From: Siniperca chuatsi
Lineage: Eukaryota > Chordata > Actinopteri > Centrarchiformes > Sinipercidae
Direction of reading: 5' to 3'
Assembly (NCBI RefSeq): GCF_020085105.1
Contig: NC_058042.1
Coordinates: forward strand, 28,601,501-28,665,500
Length of the DNA: 64,000 bases
The position numbers and the translations under genes were made by a program. Shown here in pieces: positions 1 to 12,998 of the stretch. Below the pieces are notes generated by a model that searched no databases, was not told where the DNA came from, and was given only the letters and a program-made list of their open reading frames with translations. How positions within the stretch are numbered: the stretch's first letter is position 1; every line of letters begins with the position of its first letter.

Positions 1-691
1 GGATTTAAACAAAGTGTAAATATTAATATGCAGTAATGCAGGGTTTAAACACCTTAACAACTTCACAGGCATTGCAAACCATGCGCTTAAACCAGACCTT
101 CACGTTAAAGACATAGTTCAGCGTTTTGGGAAATGCCGAGAGTTAGATGACAAGAAGAAGTTATACTTGTGTTTGTCCGTTAAATATGAAGCTACAGCCA
201 ACAGCCAGCTAGCTTAGCTTATCACAAAGATTAGAAAAAGGGGAAACAGCTAGCCTGACTCTGTCCAAAGGTAACAAAATCCGCTTACCAGCACCTCTAA
301 ATGAATAAAATGTTTTATTCCCCTAAACTAATAATGTAGATAAATAGCTATTCTCCACTTGATACATCTCATGGCCATGTGGATGAATCCTGGACTGAAG
401 TTCATCAAAAACTCCGTGTGCTATATTTACAGTCACTTTGGTGACTCCTAGTGGTTATTTCTTAAGCCCTTTGTTACATAATCATTTCACAAATCTTCTA
501 CTGTCTTATCTAAAATCCCTCTTCCAGTGCCCCCCCTTCCCAGGTTTAGGGAAAGTGAGTTAATACAAAATAACTCCTAGAAGACACTGAACACGGATTA
601 TATCTAAGTACGAGAGTATTTATGGGTGGAGGGCTCCTTTAACATTTGATGTGGGTGTTAATTATTGAGTTTTCATATCTGCTATTGTCAG
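1..691. other. Intronic DNA of anpep, no exon seen
   Basis: No open frame matches the missing anpep N-terminus. Positions about 185-300 contain a fragment of the same interspersed repeat seen inverted at 24.9-25.7 kb (shared words such as GAAACAGCTAGCCT and CTGTCCAAAGG). The acceptor of the first visible anpep exon ends at 691. Confidence 0.6.
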
Positions 692-3600
692 AGTTGTGGC
701 CACGACTCAAATGCAGCCAACGGATGCCAGGAAAGCCTTCCCCTGCTTCGATGAGCCCGCTATGAAAGCTGTCTTCCACATGACTCTCGTGCACCCCCCT
801 GAGACTGTGGCTCTGTCCAACGGCATGAACTACGGCAAGTTCTCGCTTCAGTGTCCAGTGCAACATTTGAAATGTGAACTGTCCGTGTGTAAAGTTTCCT
901 ACTAACTCCTCTTTAAGCGTGATGTAGGCTACCTTACCTCAATTACATTTTGATAGGTGCCAATTAGAATCAGATAGCAGACATCTCATTTTTAAAGAGA
1001 CCGCTTCATGTGTATCATATATAAGAAAATCAATTTTTCAGTTAGAAGCAGTAACCGCCAATCAACATTTAAGTTTTTTTTTTTTTTTTTTTATGAAGCG
1101 GTGATCAAACATTTTGTAATGTCGCAGACAGTGACAAACTTGCTCTCCAAATTTCATTTACATTGTTAAAATAATAACAGGGACATCAAATATGACAGAC
1201 TCTTAATATTGCAGCTGCAAACATAAAATTCTCTGCTGTATTGTGCTGTAGTCATACAATGAGCTCATTACTCCTCATTTCTTCATTTATAATAAACCTA
1301 CTGTCTTCTTCCCCACACAGACCCTGTTAGCATCACTGTGGATGGCCAGAATTTAATCCAGACAAGCTTTGAACCCACAGAGATTATGTCAACCTACTTG
1401 CTGGCTTTTGTTGTGTGTGATTTTACATTCAATGAGACGAAACCGGGTGCAGACATTTTGGTAATTATTTATTACTTCTTACAGTCAACCATACAAATGG
1501 AAATGGGTGTAAAATATCTACATCATTTACATTTATAGGTCGTTGAACACTTCTAGTGTTACTATTATTTTGCACTGCATGTGGTTTGTCATTTTTATTA
1601 TTTTTTAGTAATTAATTACCTCTGTAATATTGTGAGCTGCTGTGTTGATACAGATGCTGACCCTTGACCTCCCTGTAGAGTGGAACAAGGAAAAAGAGGA
1701 TTTTGTTAGTGAACAACAACCTGTAACGTAATAATCAGCTTTGAGAACCACTCTTTGCCCCAATACCACTTCTACTACTTCTAATACTGCATTTGTTGCC
1801 ACTACTTCTGCTATCTGCTGTTGCTACAATACAGTACCACTGTTAAGATCATGTGAGTCCAACAGAGTCTGCACTTTAGTGAGAGAACACAAGTCGCACG
1901 AGAATCCATTTTTAAATGTGCACAATGTGTCTGCTCTGAATGGGGTTGAACCAGTTTGAAAGTATAAAATCATGGCATATCGAGGGAAATTGGAGCCATA
2001 TCAGCTGTTTTAGGAAGTATTGCTGAATTAATTTAAGAAAGAAATGCTTTAAATTTAAAATGAGCTCAACTTATTTGAAGTAATTTTATGTCAGCATGAC
2101 CTCAGAGCAAAAAATAATCACAGCTCAAGTAGGACCACATTGTTTGACCGAGGTGCTCTTCCTCCTCCTGCCAGGAGCTATTCACGGCTCATTTATTGTA
2201 ATAGGCCTGCTGTGAACTTGGATCCTTGATATTATCCCCCTAAACATGATGAACCATACTATTACAGGAAACTAGCTGTGTACCAGGTGTTAACTGGCTC
2301 GTACAGTGGTTTCATTTTAGTCATTGTGTATCTATGCTACCAATACAAACAACAGATGTTGGCTCGTCTGCAGTTTGCGGCTTTGTCCTGTTGGTCGGAG
2401 TGTTTCTATGCTGCCCTCTGCTGGACTCAAAGCTCAGCTCAGGACTCTGGTTAGGGGTTGAAACCCTTTTATGTTTATGCCGGTTTATTATTATTTATTA
2501 TTATTATTAGGGGTTTCAGCTCCTTCAGGGCAACATCTTTTATGTTTATGCCAGTTTATTATTATTATTATTATTATTATTTGTTGTCTGCTACTTCGCC
2601 TCAAATTGCTGTGAGCTGGAAACACGAAACTTGGCCCAATAACTGGAAATGATGTGCATGTGGTTCCACAGAAATATGAGCCCAGTCGGCCACATGGTGG
2701 CGCTGTAATTAAGACCCAAATATGCAATTTTGAACAGGCCACGCCCCTCGCACCGTAAGTCAGAATGACTTGAAATTTCTCTCACAAGTCCAGCTCAATG
2801 TGCTCTACAAAAAAGCCTCTTGGACCACTAAAGTCCGTCTACCTAGATTTCCAGATCCGCAGTTTTGACATCTCCTCCTAAACCGTAGGTCCGATTGCTG
2901 CCAAATTTTCAGTGGATCGTAATTGGACGAAGCTTATCAAAAGTTGTATAAAGCTTGTTGGTATCTTTTTAGTTTTCAATGTGTTGACCAATGAACTGGG
3001 CCAATCATCACAAACCTTACAGGATATGTCCACATAAGTACCTAAAACATACCCTGAAAGTTTCCTTCAAATCGACTGCTAGGGGGGCGCTACGAATACA
3101 AAAAACTGGTTGTGGCATGACACAAATCAGACTATAAATCAGAAATTGTTTGTTTTCTTCATTCTAAAATGAAAATGAAAAAAAAGGAGATTTCACCGAT
3201 TGTTCACGTTTAAGCCACATTTGACCAGGTCCAGACCAAAAGATTTAAACTTCTAACCATCTGTGTTGGCTTAAACCCGGAATTGCTGCTTGCGGCTATA
3301 TTCTACCATTTTTTCTGTCTAGTTAATAAAGCACTGTTTGTGTCCAGATCAGGATCTGGGCTCGCAAGAAGGCTATAGAGGAGGGCCAGGGAAATTATGC
3401 CCTGGAGAAGACTGGACCCATACTGGCATTCTTTGAGGACTACTACAACTCTTCTTACCCCCTGAGCAAGTCAGGTAGGAACCATGCACACACCCACAGA
3501 CCAACACAAGGACATCAAATACATTTATACTACTGTAATAGTACCAATATTACTTTGTGTGCAAATTGCGTATATAAAGTAACTGCTTATTTTGCTTTAA

Positions 3601-6600
3601 ATTTTTTTGAAAGTGTATAGCCAGTAGTCAGCCAAAAGTGACCTCTCTAATTGGTTTTAGACCAGATCGCTCTTCCCGACTTCAGTGCTGGAGCCATGGA
3701 GAACTGGGGCCTGATCACTTACAGAGAAACTGCCCTCTTATATAATCCTGCCGTGTCATCCAATGGAGACAAGGAGTGGGTGGCAACAGTCATCTCGCAT
3801 GAACTCGCTCATATGGTATCACACTAATGTACATTCAATGGTGTTCTGCCCACCAAAAATCTTATCTTTGACAGTATTTGTGTTTAGCTTTGAAATGTGT
3901 TTTAAAACCTGCCAATAAAATGAAGCTCTGTCCTCTCAGTGGTTTGGGAACTTGGTGACCATGAGGTGGTGGAATGACTTGTGGCTCAACGAGGGGTTTG
4001 CCACCTATGTCTCTTATCTTGGAGCCAACTATGCTGAACCAACGTGGAATATGGTAAGTTTTGTTCTCTGGTGGACACCTCTTGCCTCTTGTTGAAATAT
4101 ATCCAAGTTGAGAATTTCCCTGCTGAGTATACTAAATGAGCGTCTTTTTAAGTTGCTCCAGTGTGAGCCAAGTCCTGACAATGTGGATGTAGAAATGAAT
4201 TTAACATTTTTTTTGGAAACAATGCTAAATACAAAGAATTCTCTGTGTATTTTCCAGAAAGATTTAATAGTTCTGAATGAGATCATTGGTGTGATGGCAG
4301 TGGATGCCCTGGCCTCCTCCCACCCCCTCTCATCCAAAGAGGAGGACATCCTGAAGCCAGAGCACATCAGTCAACTGTTTGACTCCATCACATACAGCAA
4401 GGTGCAGTATAATTGAGGGCAACGCATCACAGCTTCCTTACACCAATGTATTGTTCTCTTCAAGCCCCACTAGACAAGACGTTGACCTCCACTAAACAAA
4501 AAAAGAATGAATTAAACTGTTCTTTTTTCCCTGGGTGACCCTCATCAAAGACTTTTGACACAACTACAGAATTAAATTACTAATGAATTATTGATTCACT
4601 GATCCTCATTAACAGATTGCTGTAATTCTGTCCCATCTGATATCTCACCCACAAACACTGCTTATATCCTCCTTACAGGGAGCTGCAGTCCTCAGGATGC
4701 TCTCAGAGTTTATCACTGAAACTGTCTTTTCCAAAGGACTCCATGTGAGTACAGCTGATTAAACTGATGAGCATGTAATCTGTATGTGTAGTGAAACTGT
4801 CCAGAAGTCAGCAAAAAGTCTTTTATGTTGTTAATATTGTCATTTCACCATTTTATTGACCTGCATCTAATATATTTTGTTCACCACAAAAGCACAACTA
4901 GAGTATAACCAATAGGTTATTATCTGTCTGCAGACATACTTAGAGGAGTTCAAGTATAAGAACACAGTCTACACAGACCTCTGGAAGCACCTGCAAATGG
5001 TAAGACAGCACCATCATCACAACTGCTTTCTTTCTACAGAACAAATGCCCTCAAAACCTTTATTCAAAATAATTAATTTACTGCAAAAATAACCCATTGG
5101 CTGCTAAGCTAAAAGAATATGCAAACCTTGTGATGTATGCAGCATGTTCATCATATCAGACTCTAAACATGGCCATGTCTCAGGAATAGTGTGTACTGTA
5201 ATGAACGTGAATATGTTATTTACTGAAGTGACAAAACTTGACAGATGTGACTTGTAAAACCCAGTTAACACTTCTCAGTAGCTCTAGTAGTTTGTAGTGT
5301 ATCCAACTACAGTAAATGGGCTAATTTTAGTGTATCAGTGTACTCCACCATAAAGATGAATATAATAAAGCTTCATATAGAAGAATATTAAAGGTTGGGT
5401 ATGAGATTCTAATGCAATACATGTCTTTTTGTCAAATACGAATATCTCCTCACGGCCCGCTAGCTGTCCTTTCAGTGAGCCCTGGCTCTGTAAATGGGAA
5501 ACAAACAAAGTGGCTCGGACTGGGCCACACAACACTATTCCAGCCATGATTTGTGTGTCAGGTAATGTTAAATGAAATAGAAAGTAAGCTGAATGTCCGC
5601 GGGAAAGTCTGCCAAGATATGCTGCTGTTGTGATGTTAGCTATAGTAGCAGGACAGTTGTGAGTATCGCTGTCTGGAGCTGGTTTGCTGGCTCTGGGAAA
5701 CCATCTCGTCCTCTCTGGCTGTAAGCTTCACAGCAGCAACTGTAGGGGCAGTTTGCTAACCCATAGCCTAGCTAATGTTAGTTATGTTACTTGCTGTGTC
5801 GTTGCTCACTCTATATCATGGTATTTGTCATGGTATTGGATTTCTCCAGAATTGCATACCCCTCATTTAAATACTATTCTTTTGGTGCAGTATAGACAAT
5901 ACAGTATAAATTTATATTAAAGTGGTCATATTATGCTTTTTGGCTTTCCCCCTTTCCTTTATTGTGTTATTTATCTTTTTTGTAATAGGTTTGAAAAGTG
6001 AAAACGCCCAAAGTCCACCCCAAAGGGAGTTCCTCTCTCCCACAGAAAACATTGCACCTGAACTGTTTGAAAACAGCTCGATTGTAATCCAGCCTAATCT
6101 TCTGTAATATATCTACATCACTATGTAACACATGTCATAATGCACGAATTGAACCGTTTCCTCAAGTACACCTAAATATGAAATTAAAATAACGTTAAAT
6201 ACCCTCCAGGCAGTATAAAGTTGTTACTGTGATGTAGAGTGCACAGTTAAAAGTTACCTATGAAAGATAAATTAGTTACAAATTAATAACCACTCTGAAA
6301 CTCTTGCTCCAGTCTCGGTTGTGAAGCTGGTTCACAACCGGTTGTTGGAACATGGACGGCTGAACCGAAGCCGTAGTTACTGGCTGAAGCGGCTTTGTTT
6401 TGGATCACACTATCTTGCTCATCAGGACCCGCCCTACTCTGCTTCTGATTGGCTAGTAGTCCATACCTGGGTTCTGCACATGTGCAACTCCCAAATAAAA
6501 TTAGGAACCTGAAAATGATCATAATATGACAACTTTAAAGCAGTAGCCATAGTTTTTTTTGGCCACTAAGGGGCAGCGCAACATTTCACTAATGTGTATT

Positions 6601-9600
6601 TTGATCCATTTTTTAAGTAAAAATATTGACGAGTGCAGCTGTAGCGATATGTAACTTCAGAAAGAAAAAATAACACACTTCCTCTTACAAATTGAAAATT
6701 TAATGAATAAGAAATAGAACACACCCTTGCTTAGTTCAGTCCACTTGGTGCTACAGTACAACCTGTTTTGGTATGACCAGTAGCTTATGTTGGCAAATGT
6801 CAGCAAACTTTAGGTAGGTATTGCTGTGTGACTGACATTACCAGTCAGACTTTATGGCTCTTTTCTGCTTTTCTTCTACTCTTTAGCATTTAGCATTCAG
6901 CATTACACTGTAATTGCCACTTGTGACCACGCTCTCCGCTGTTCAACAAAAGATATGTAGGTAAAAGGTTAGAAGTCATGGCACCTTGAAGAAATATTGA
7001 AGAAATATACACAGTATCAAAACGTGTCAAAATATGCATTGTTGTTACAGCTGCCCCCTGAACTGTTTGTCGAAAGTAAAAGAATTCCTTTGCATGGAGC
7101 AAGGAAGAGTCATACTATTACTAATATTTGAATGTTCCTGTTACCAGGCAGTGGATGAAGTCGGCATTAAGCTGCCCCACTCGGTGGAGGTTATCATGAA
7201 CCGCTGGATCCTACAGATGGGGTTCCCAGTGGTCACCATCAACACCCAGACTGGAAAAATCACACAGAAACACTTCTTGTTGGACCCAGACTCTGTTGTG
7301 GACATCCCTTCAGAGTTTAAGTAGGAAAACATTTTTAATGTTTCATGTGAATATGCTGAGTATACTGTATGAGGTCATAGTGAACCCTGTCATAAGAAAC
7401 TCACCTGCTCTCTCTGTATACTCTGTTTTTACGTTCATATGTATGGCTGGATGGATGCGGCTCTAGTTATGAGTGGTTTGTCCCTATTACATGGATTAAG
7501 ACTGGTGGAGCTGAACAGCAGTACTGGCTTCTTAACAAAGAAGGTAAGGTTTCTTTCAGGTGTACATTCAGAGCATTGCAAGGATGATGAACACAATACA
7601 AATAGATGCAATGTTTTTTTTTTTTATCTCCATCCAAACAGCTACAAACACAGACATGACTCTTGCTACTGACGAGTGGCTGGTGGCCAACATAAATATG
7701 AAGGGCTTCTACAGAGTCAACTATGACTCTGAAAACTGGGAGCGTCTCCTCACCAAGCTGAGCGCCAAACATCAGGTACAACACCTCCAGCTGGAAATGA
7801 TGCTGCATTACTTCTGCAGTGTTTCTAAATGACTATCCAAACTCCCAAACTCAATTTCCTCATGCCATTTCCTTGTTCACTTTTCAGGATATTCCAGTGA
7901 TCAACCGAGCTCAAATTATCGATGATGCATTTAACCTCGCAAGGTGAGGCCATGTTTTTACAAAGCAGTGTGTCTCAAAAATTGAAAGAGAGAGCTGAGC
8001 AATTGTATGTGCCATTTTCAGGGCACAGATGGTGAACACAACTCTGGCTCTGAGGACTACCAAGTTCCTGGATAAAGAAGTTGAATACATGCCCTGGCAG
8101 ACAACCAGGCGCAACTTGGACTACTTCTTCCTCATGTTTGACCGCAGTGAAGTATATGGACCCATGCAGGTTTGTGATGAATGGTGAACATTTGTTATAC
8201 TTCTTCAATAAATGAATTCCAATGAATGATCCTAACAAACCCAGTAAAGGTGTTTATGAAGGAATGCATCATGAATCATGAATAATGGAACAATATACAT
8301 GGAAATCATATGCAATGCAAACTGATTTCTGGATGACACATTGCTCTTTTCACACAGAAATACAAATTAATAAAACGTGTACATCTTCATCCCTCAGGCT
8401 TACATAAAGAAACAGGTCACTCCTCTGTTTAACCACTTCAAAGGTCTCACTCTCAACTGGACAAAGATCCCAGAAAAGCACACCGACCAGTAAGACTATT
8501 AACACTGTTTGTTTTAATTGTCTGCTTCACTCTTTTGCACACGTATGTGCTATAGTATACCTTTGGTACAATCAGTGCAGCAGGATTAAGTTGGTACATG
8601 AGCGTCCTGTCACAATGTTACAATGATCACTTTAAGATCAGACACCAATTTGTGTGATTGGATGATAAAATGACAAGTAGAAGTGTAGACTTTGGAATCA
8701 TATTAAAACTGCATTATATTGTAGTATTTATTGTTATGATAAACCATGATGGTATCATGACTAGACTGATGTTAGTCCCACAAACCCCCAAGAGCTGAGT
8801 CGAACAGTATTTATAGGATGATACCTTCATCTGGGGTATCCTAAAGGGGCACTTCGACAAGCACAAGATTCACAAAAAGTCAAATTAAAATCTACTTCTT
8901 TTTTTTTTTGATTGGCATATTACATTGTGCTGAGCCACAGTAAACCATATCCCTGTGAATTAATGCAATGTAGATTAGATGAAACTTTAATCCCCATGGG
9001 AAAACTAGATAATTCCCAAAGTTTCTACCCATCCTCTCTCATAAAACTCAGAATCTTTCCAAGCTGTACCTCACATAACCTTCTCCACACTGTGTCCCTG
9101 TCTCCAGTATCTCTTTAATGTGTTCGCTCCAATATACTCTTATCTTGATAGAGAGATATTCTATCTCCTGAGTTTATATTTACTTCTTCACTTACATTCT
9201 CGCTACCGGAAAACTTCACTGCAGTTCTACTAAAAACCTGCATTTTGGGTTTTACTTGATGTCAAGCCAGTTTGACATTGTTCACCTCATCACATGAGTC
9301 AACACTTCATTAGTGTGAACATTCCAAGAGGGTCCAACTGCTGACCTCATGTGAGACGGGTTACTTCATTTTCTGCCACAATAGTATAAAAGCTAAAATC
9401 AAAATAGGCTACTATGTTTATGGTTAATTTAACTAATTTTCATTCAGAAATTCAAAAATCTGCTGTAAGTGAAATACAAATCCAAGAAAGCCACACAAAG
9501 AGTGAAGTGTTCAGGTATTACTGGCCAGATATAACTTTATCTCCAGCCTGACGTTTGCATTTTAACATTTAGCAGGGCGTGGAAAAAATAGAGTAGGGAA

Positions 9601-11953
9601 AATGTTTTTTATACGTTTAGAAGGCAGTATGACACAAAATTCACTAAAATCAAACACTGACAGTGACGACACAAGAGAGCTTTATGTTTTCAGGTTGATT
9701 CCAGAGGATAAATTCTAATTATGTCTCACGTGGTTTTAAAGGGCTAACATAAATGACGTTAGCCTGTTCTCCAACACTTTATGTAACATTAACCAGGTTG
9801 TATTTTTTTAGGTAATTTAGCATAGTATTTCTGTCCTACCTAACACAGAGCAAGAAATAATATGTAGCTATTTTTTTACCTGATAAAAAACATGACGTTA
9901 ATACTACTTAAAGTCTTGAGCAGAGAAACGTGACCATTTTCAAATCTGGTAAAATAAAGTTTAAAAAAAAAAAGACTGCTAAAGGAAGTGACCCAGCTCA
10001 CGTATGGGGATCATACTTTCTTCCCCTCGGCTCGCAGACCTGGGGTCCCCAGATGTGAGGTCCCAGAGGTCCGCAGTTGGACCTTTCTCGAACACTCTTC
10101 TGACCGTATCGTGTTACGTCCCTGTCCAGGTACAACCAGGTGAATGCAATCTCCTTGGCCTGCAGCACTGGAGTGGAAGGCTGTCAGGAGCTGACCACTG
10201 GCTGGTTCAGAGAGTGGATGAAAAACCCAGCTAAAAACAAGTATGTTCACACTCCACACTTTCCTTTCACACTTTCCATTTCTTTTCCATGCTCTCTTCA
10301 TTTCACTGTACTTAGTACATATCCTTCTTCCTGTGCTCCTCATTTTCGCAGGTATTATTTTGTCAAATTTTCCTAAACTCGTTAAAAGCAGTAGTTTTAT
10401 TTTAATTCAAGTATTTTCTTTGCCTTCCATCCCTTCGGACCCTTATCAACCATTTCCCACTTGACCTCCCTGATTATTTACCCTAGCCACTGCTGTTTGA
10501 CTCTTTGTCATCTTTGTCAATTGTTCCAGCATTAGTCCCAACCTGAAGTCCACAGTGTACTGCAGTGCAATTGCAGCAGGAGGAGTGGAGGAGTGGGACT
10601 TTGCTTGGTCCATGTACAAGAATGCCACCATCGCTTCAGAAGCTGATAAACTCATGTATGCACTGTCCTGCACCAAACAGCCATGGCTGCTGAACAGGTC
10701 AGTAGCACTGACATCATGCTGGATAATGTTTGTTCTCTCATTGTTAGTGTTTACTCTTCTTAGGGTCATTTGGCACTCTGCAGCATGCTCTGAGTGCATG
10801 ATGAATAAACAAAGACCTTCTGCACTTAGTTTTTAAAAATCAAACTTTCATCATTATAACTAACCCGTGCTGACAGAGAAAGGTCACTGCAGGATTTTCA
10901 CGGCCTTACGTCAACCACTGTCGTCGCAGCAGCAAACAGTAAATTCTACACATTAGGGTTTTGTCCTCACTGTGAGTGTGTTTCAGGTATCTGCAGTATT
11001 GTCTGGACCCAGAGAAGATCCGTAAGCAGGATGCCACCTTCACCATCGTTTACATTGCTAGTAACCCCATCGGTCAGCCTCTGGCTTGGGACTTTGTCAG
11101 AGCCAACTGGAACCATATATTCAATGAGTGAGTTTTCCCTGATGCACATGCGTATATGCCATCAAATGGTGCTGTTACAGTAAACTCAAACATGGCAAAA
11201 CATGTTACAAATGTATGTATTCATGGTGCTGTAAGGAGGATTTTTAGTCTGGTGGTTTTGGTCCACCACTTTGGTCCAAACTGAGATATCTCAACTGCTA
11301 TGTTGATGGATGGATTGCCATGAAGTTTGGTACAGATATCCATGGTGCCTTGAGGATGAATCCTGATGATTTTGGAAATCCTCCGACTGTTCCTCAAGTG
11401 TCCAACCAAACATCTTGTAGTTGTTTGCAAAACGATCAAAGCCTTTCTTGTTTTTGCCTTTTCTTCAGCTATGGTGGTGGATCATTTTCCTTTGGAAGAC
11501 TAATTTATGGAGTGACCAAACGATTCTCCACTGAGTTTGACTACAAGCAGGTACAGTTTCTCTAGTATTTGTTGTTGTTTTCTGTAATGACCCAATGTTT
11601 CCTTTCACGTCGACAATTTGTGAGTAAATTTGTATTAATAATTAGACTAATGTGTACTAAAGCGTTGTTATTCAAGTATGATGGTGAAGAAAATGTTCTT
11701 CAATCCTAATCCTATGTTTTGTATGTACCTGTTTATGCTGACATACTTTTTAGTGATGTACTCTAGATACAGAATTGAACCCCCTCTCTCCCAGCTGCTG
11801 CAGTTTAAAGAAGACAATGCAGGACAGTTCGGCTCGGCCACCTCGTCTCTTGAGCAGGCACTTGAGACAACCAAGACCAACATGAACTGGGTGGCCATGA
11901 ACAAGGAACAGGTGCATAAATGGTTCACCAGCGAAGCTTCTTCTCCACTATAA
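692..11953 (+). CDS. anpep: Aminopeptidase N (M1 zinc metallopeptidase), 3' 19 coding exons; 5' end outside window
   Basis: Type II membrane ectopeptidase that removes neutral N-terminal residues from peptides at the cell surface. Exons read as 692-834, 1321-1460, 3348-3474, 3661-3815, 3940-4053, 4258-4401, 4679-4744, 4934-4999, 7148-7320, 7467-7543, 7642-7775, 7888-7943, 8022-8169, 8398-8489, 10130-10240, 10530-10697, 10987-11127, 11469-11550 and 11795-11953 (TAA). All join in phase and give 764 residues, about what the human protein has from the VVATTQMQ block onward. Seen in order: CFDEPAMKA, the GAMENW exopeptidase motif, HELAH with the third zinc ligand in WLNEGF 18 residues later, then the ERAP1-like C-terminal domain ending near residue 764. 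No stop or frameshift occurs in any exon, so the gene looks functional. The membrane-anchor exon is not in the window. The first intron uses a GC donor. Family assignment is very secure; which teleost anpep copy this is cannot be decided here. Confidence 0.96.
2452..3305. repeat. Interspersed repeat with internal ATT microsatellites (anpep intron 2)
   Basis: The block starts near a short palindrome (GGGTTGAAACCC) and has two copies of a TTTATGTTTATGCC segment, each followed by an ATT run (about 2469-2510 and 2540-2580). It ends in GCTGCTTGCGGCTATATTCT, a terminus I recognise from teleost interspersed repeats. It has no coding capacity. The family name was not determined. Confidence 0.55.
3661..4053 (+). 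other. anpep: anpep catalytic exons (GAMEN and HEXXH-X18-E)
   Basis: Two neighbouring exons, 3661-3815 and 3940-4053, carry the active site. The first holds GAMENW and ends with HELAHM at the splice junction. The second opens with [20 protein letters not shown]. Joined, the reading is HELAH-M-WFGN, with the zinc-binding glutamate exactly 18 residues after the second histidine. Most vertebrate M1 peptidases have Q where this gene has M. The donor is ATG|GTATCA, so M is the last codon of its exon. All metal ligands and the catalytic glutamate are present. Confidence 0.93.
5385..5916. repeat. Teleost interspersed repeat (anpep intron 8)
   Basis: Non-coding segment starting near AAAGGTTGGGTATGAGATTC, with the GGCCCGCTAGCTGTCC block and a long unbroken stretch. 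I recognise it as a dispersed fish repeat. It abuts the TTAA-flanked element at 5917-6538. Exact ends are uncertain. Confidence 0.45.
5917..6538. mobile_element. TTAA-flanked MITE with terminal inverted repeats
   Basis: Non-autonomous DNA element in anpep intron 8. The left end reads TTAA-AGTGGTCATATTATG and the right end CATAATATGACAACT-TTAA, so the ends are inverted with one mismatch inside a TTAA duplication. TTAA target sites are typical of piggyBac-like transposases; that assignment is inference, since no transposase is encoded. The interior includes GCCCTACTCTGCTTCTGATTGG, a word common in fish repeats. Confidence 0.75.
8820..9990. other. Large part of anpep intron 14, no exon
   Basis: No exon or recognisable coding segment between the exons ending at 8489 and starting at 10130. 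The stretch is AT-rich with an oligo-T run near 8900 and pieces that look like old repeats. I see no gene in it. Confidence 0.5.
11228..11410. repeat. Dispersed teleost repeat, GGATTGCCATGAA family
   Basis: Lies between anpep exons 17 and 18. Its core (GGATGGATTGCCATGAAG, then a TTTGGTACAGA block, then GAGGATGAATCCTGATG) recurs at 38.3-38.6 kb inside sv2b intron 1. It is non-coding and ends about 60 bases before the exon 18 acceptor. Confidence 0.6.
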
Positions 11954-12086
11954 CACTCTCCATTATGTTGTTGGACTAGATTGTTCTACTGACTTTTAAT
12001 CTGGCTGGAACCAAATTTATTATTATAAATGTTCTGAATGTGCTGACACTTTTAAAAATATATAGTTTTGATTAAGCCTTTTTTCA

Positions 12087-12092
12087 AATAAA
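12087..12092 (+). terminator. anpep: Polyadenylation signal AATAAA for anpep
   Basis: AATAAA 134 bases after the anpep stop codon. A second AATAAA at 12288-12293 could serve as an alternative. The 3' end faces that of the first mesp gene about 0.7 kb away. Confidence 0.7.
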
Positions 12093-12812
12093 GACTATTT
12101 GATACCAAAATCTGGTTTCGCATGTGGAAAACATGTTTTAATACTGTATGTACTGCCAATGTTTGAAAGACATTAGAGGAGTTTCAAGATTTTAAATAAT
12201 TGTCACAACACAAATGTGTGATATTCTATGCTCACCTGGCTGCATCCCCATATTTTTTTTACATCTTCTGTGGATGCCATTCTATGAAATAAAAGCCATT
12301 TTGTGACATTTTGTACTTCCATGAGTATGAATGAGTGAATGAGTTAAGACATAATACACTGAATGTTGGCCCATATTAAGTTCTGTGTTATATATATGGA
12401 CACTGCAGAGAAACACCTTCCAACAGGAGTGAAATAAAAACAATTCAACAGCATTATTGGCCAACTTTCTGAACTTAATCCAGGGCCAGTTATTTATCAT
12501 GCGGTTTTTTTCAGGGTCTCAACCACCAGCCATGTTTACACAGGATAGAAAAGGTGCCAATTAACTGGTCCTAGTTCAGCTGCCACTTCTCTCAGTGGGG
12601 ATCTTTCCTTAAGGACTTTAGAGGGGATGTGCTCCCTGTTTAGCACCTCATTGTCCTGCTGACAGCTGTTTGTGTAAGGAAGTGGAGGCCAAGCACCAAG
12701 TCTGTATGATTTCACTTGTTTAGTTTGTACAAATGATAACAGAAATAGAAAACCAACAACAAACCCATTTGGATGAATGCAACACACTCAAGGGTTATTT
12801 GGATAAATAATG

Positions 12813-12818
12813 TTTATT
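12813..12818 (-). terminator. Polyadenylation signal for mesp gene 1
   Basis: TTTATT on the + strand reads AATAAA on the - strand, about 180 bases downstream of the TGA of the first mesp gene. Confidence 0.55.
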
Positions 12819-12998
12819 CTGTTCACATTGTGAAAGCTCAATAAATATACAGTTCTATATACAAAAACACATCAACAACAAAAAATCGCAGAAATATATT
12901 TTGTTCAAAATAACAAAAATGAGAAGTTTTGTCCATAAATCAGTGTCAGAGGTCATTGTTGCAATGAAAATAGTGGAGTGGATTGATCGTCACATCTC

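Noticed and set aside
3801..3815. anpep as a pseudogene because of HELAHM
   Set aside because: All 19 exons are open and in phase, and zinc ligands and GAMEN are intact.
5684..6522. Several open frames of 60-80 codons in anpep intron 8
   Set aside because: They fall inside interspersed repeats and the TTAA-flanked MITE.
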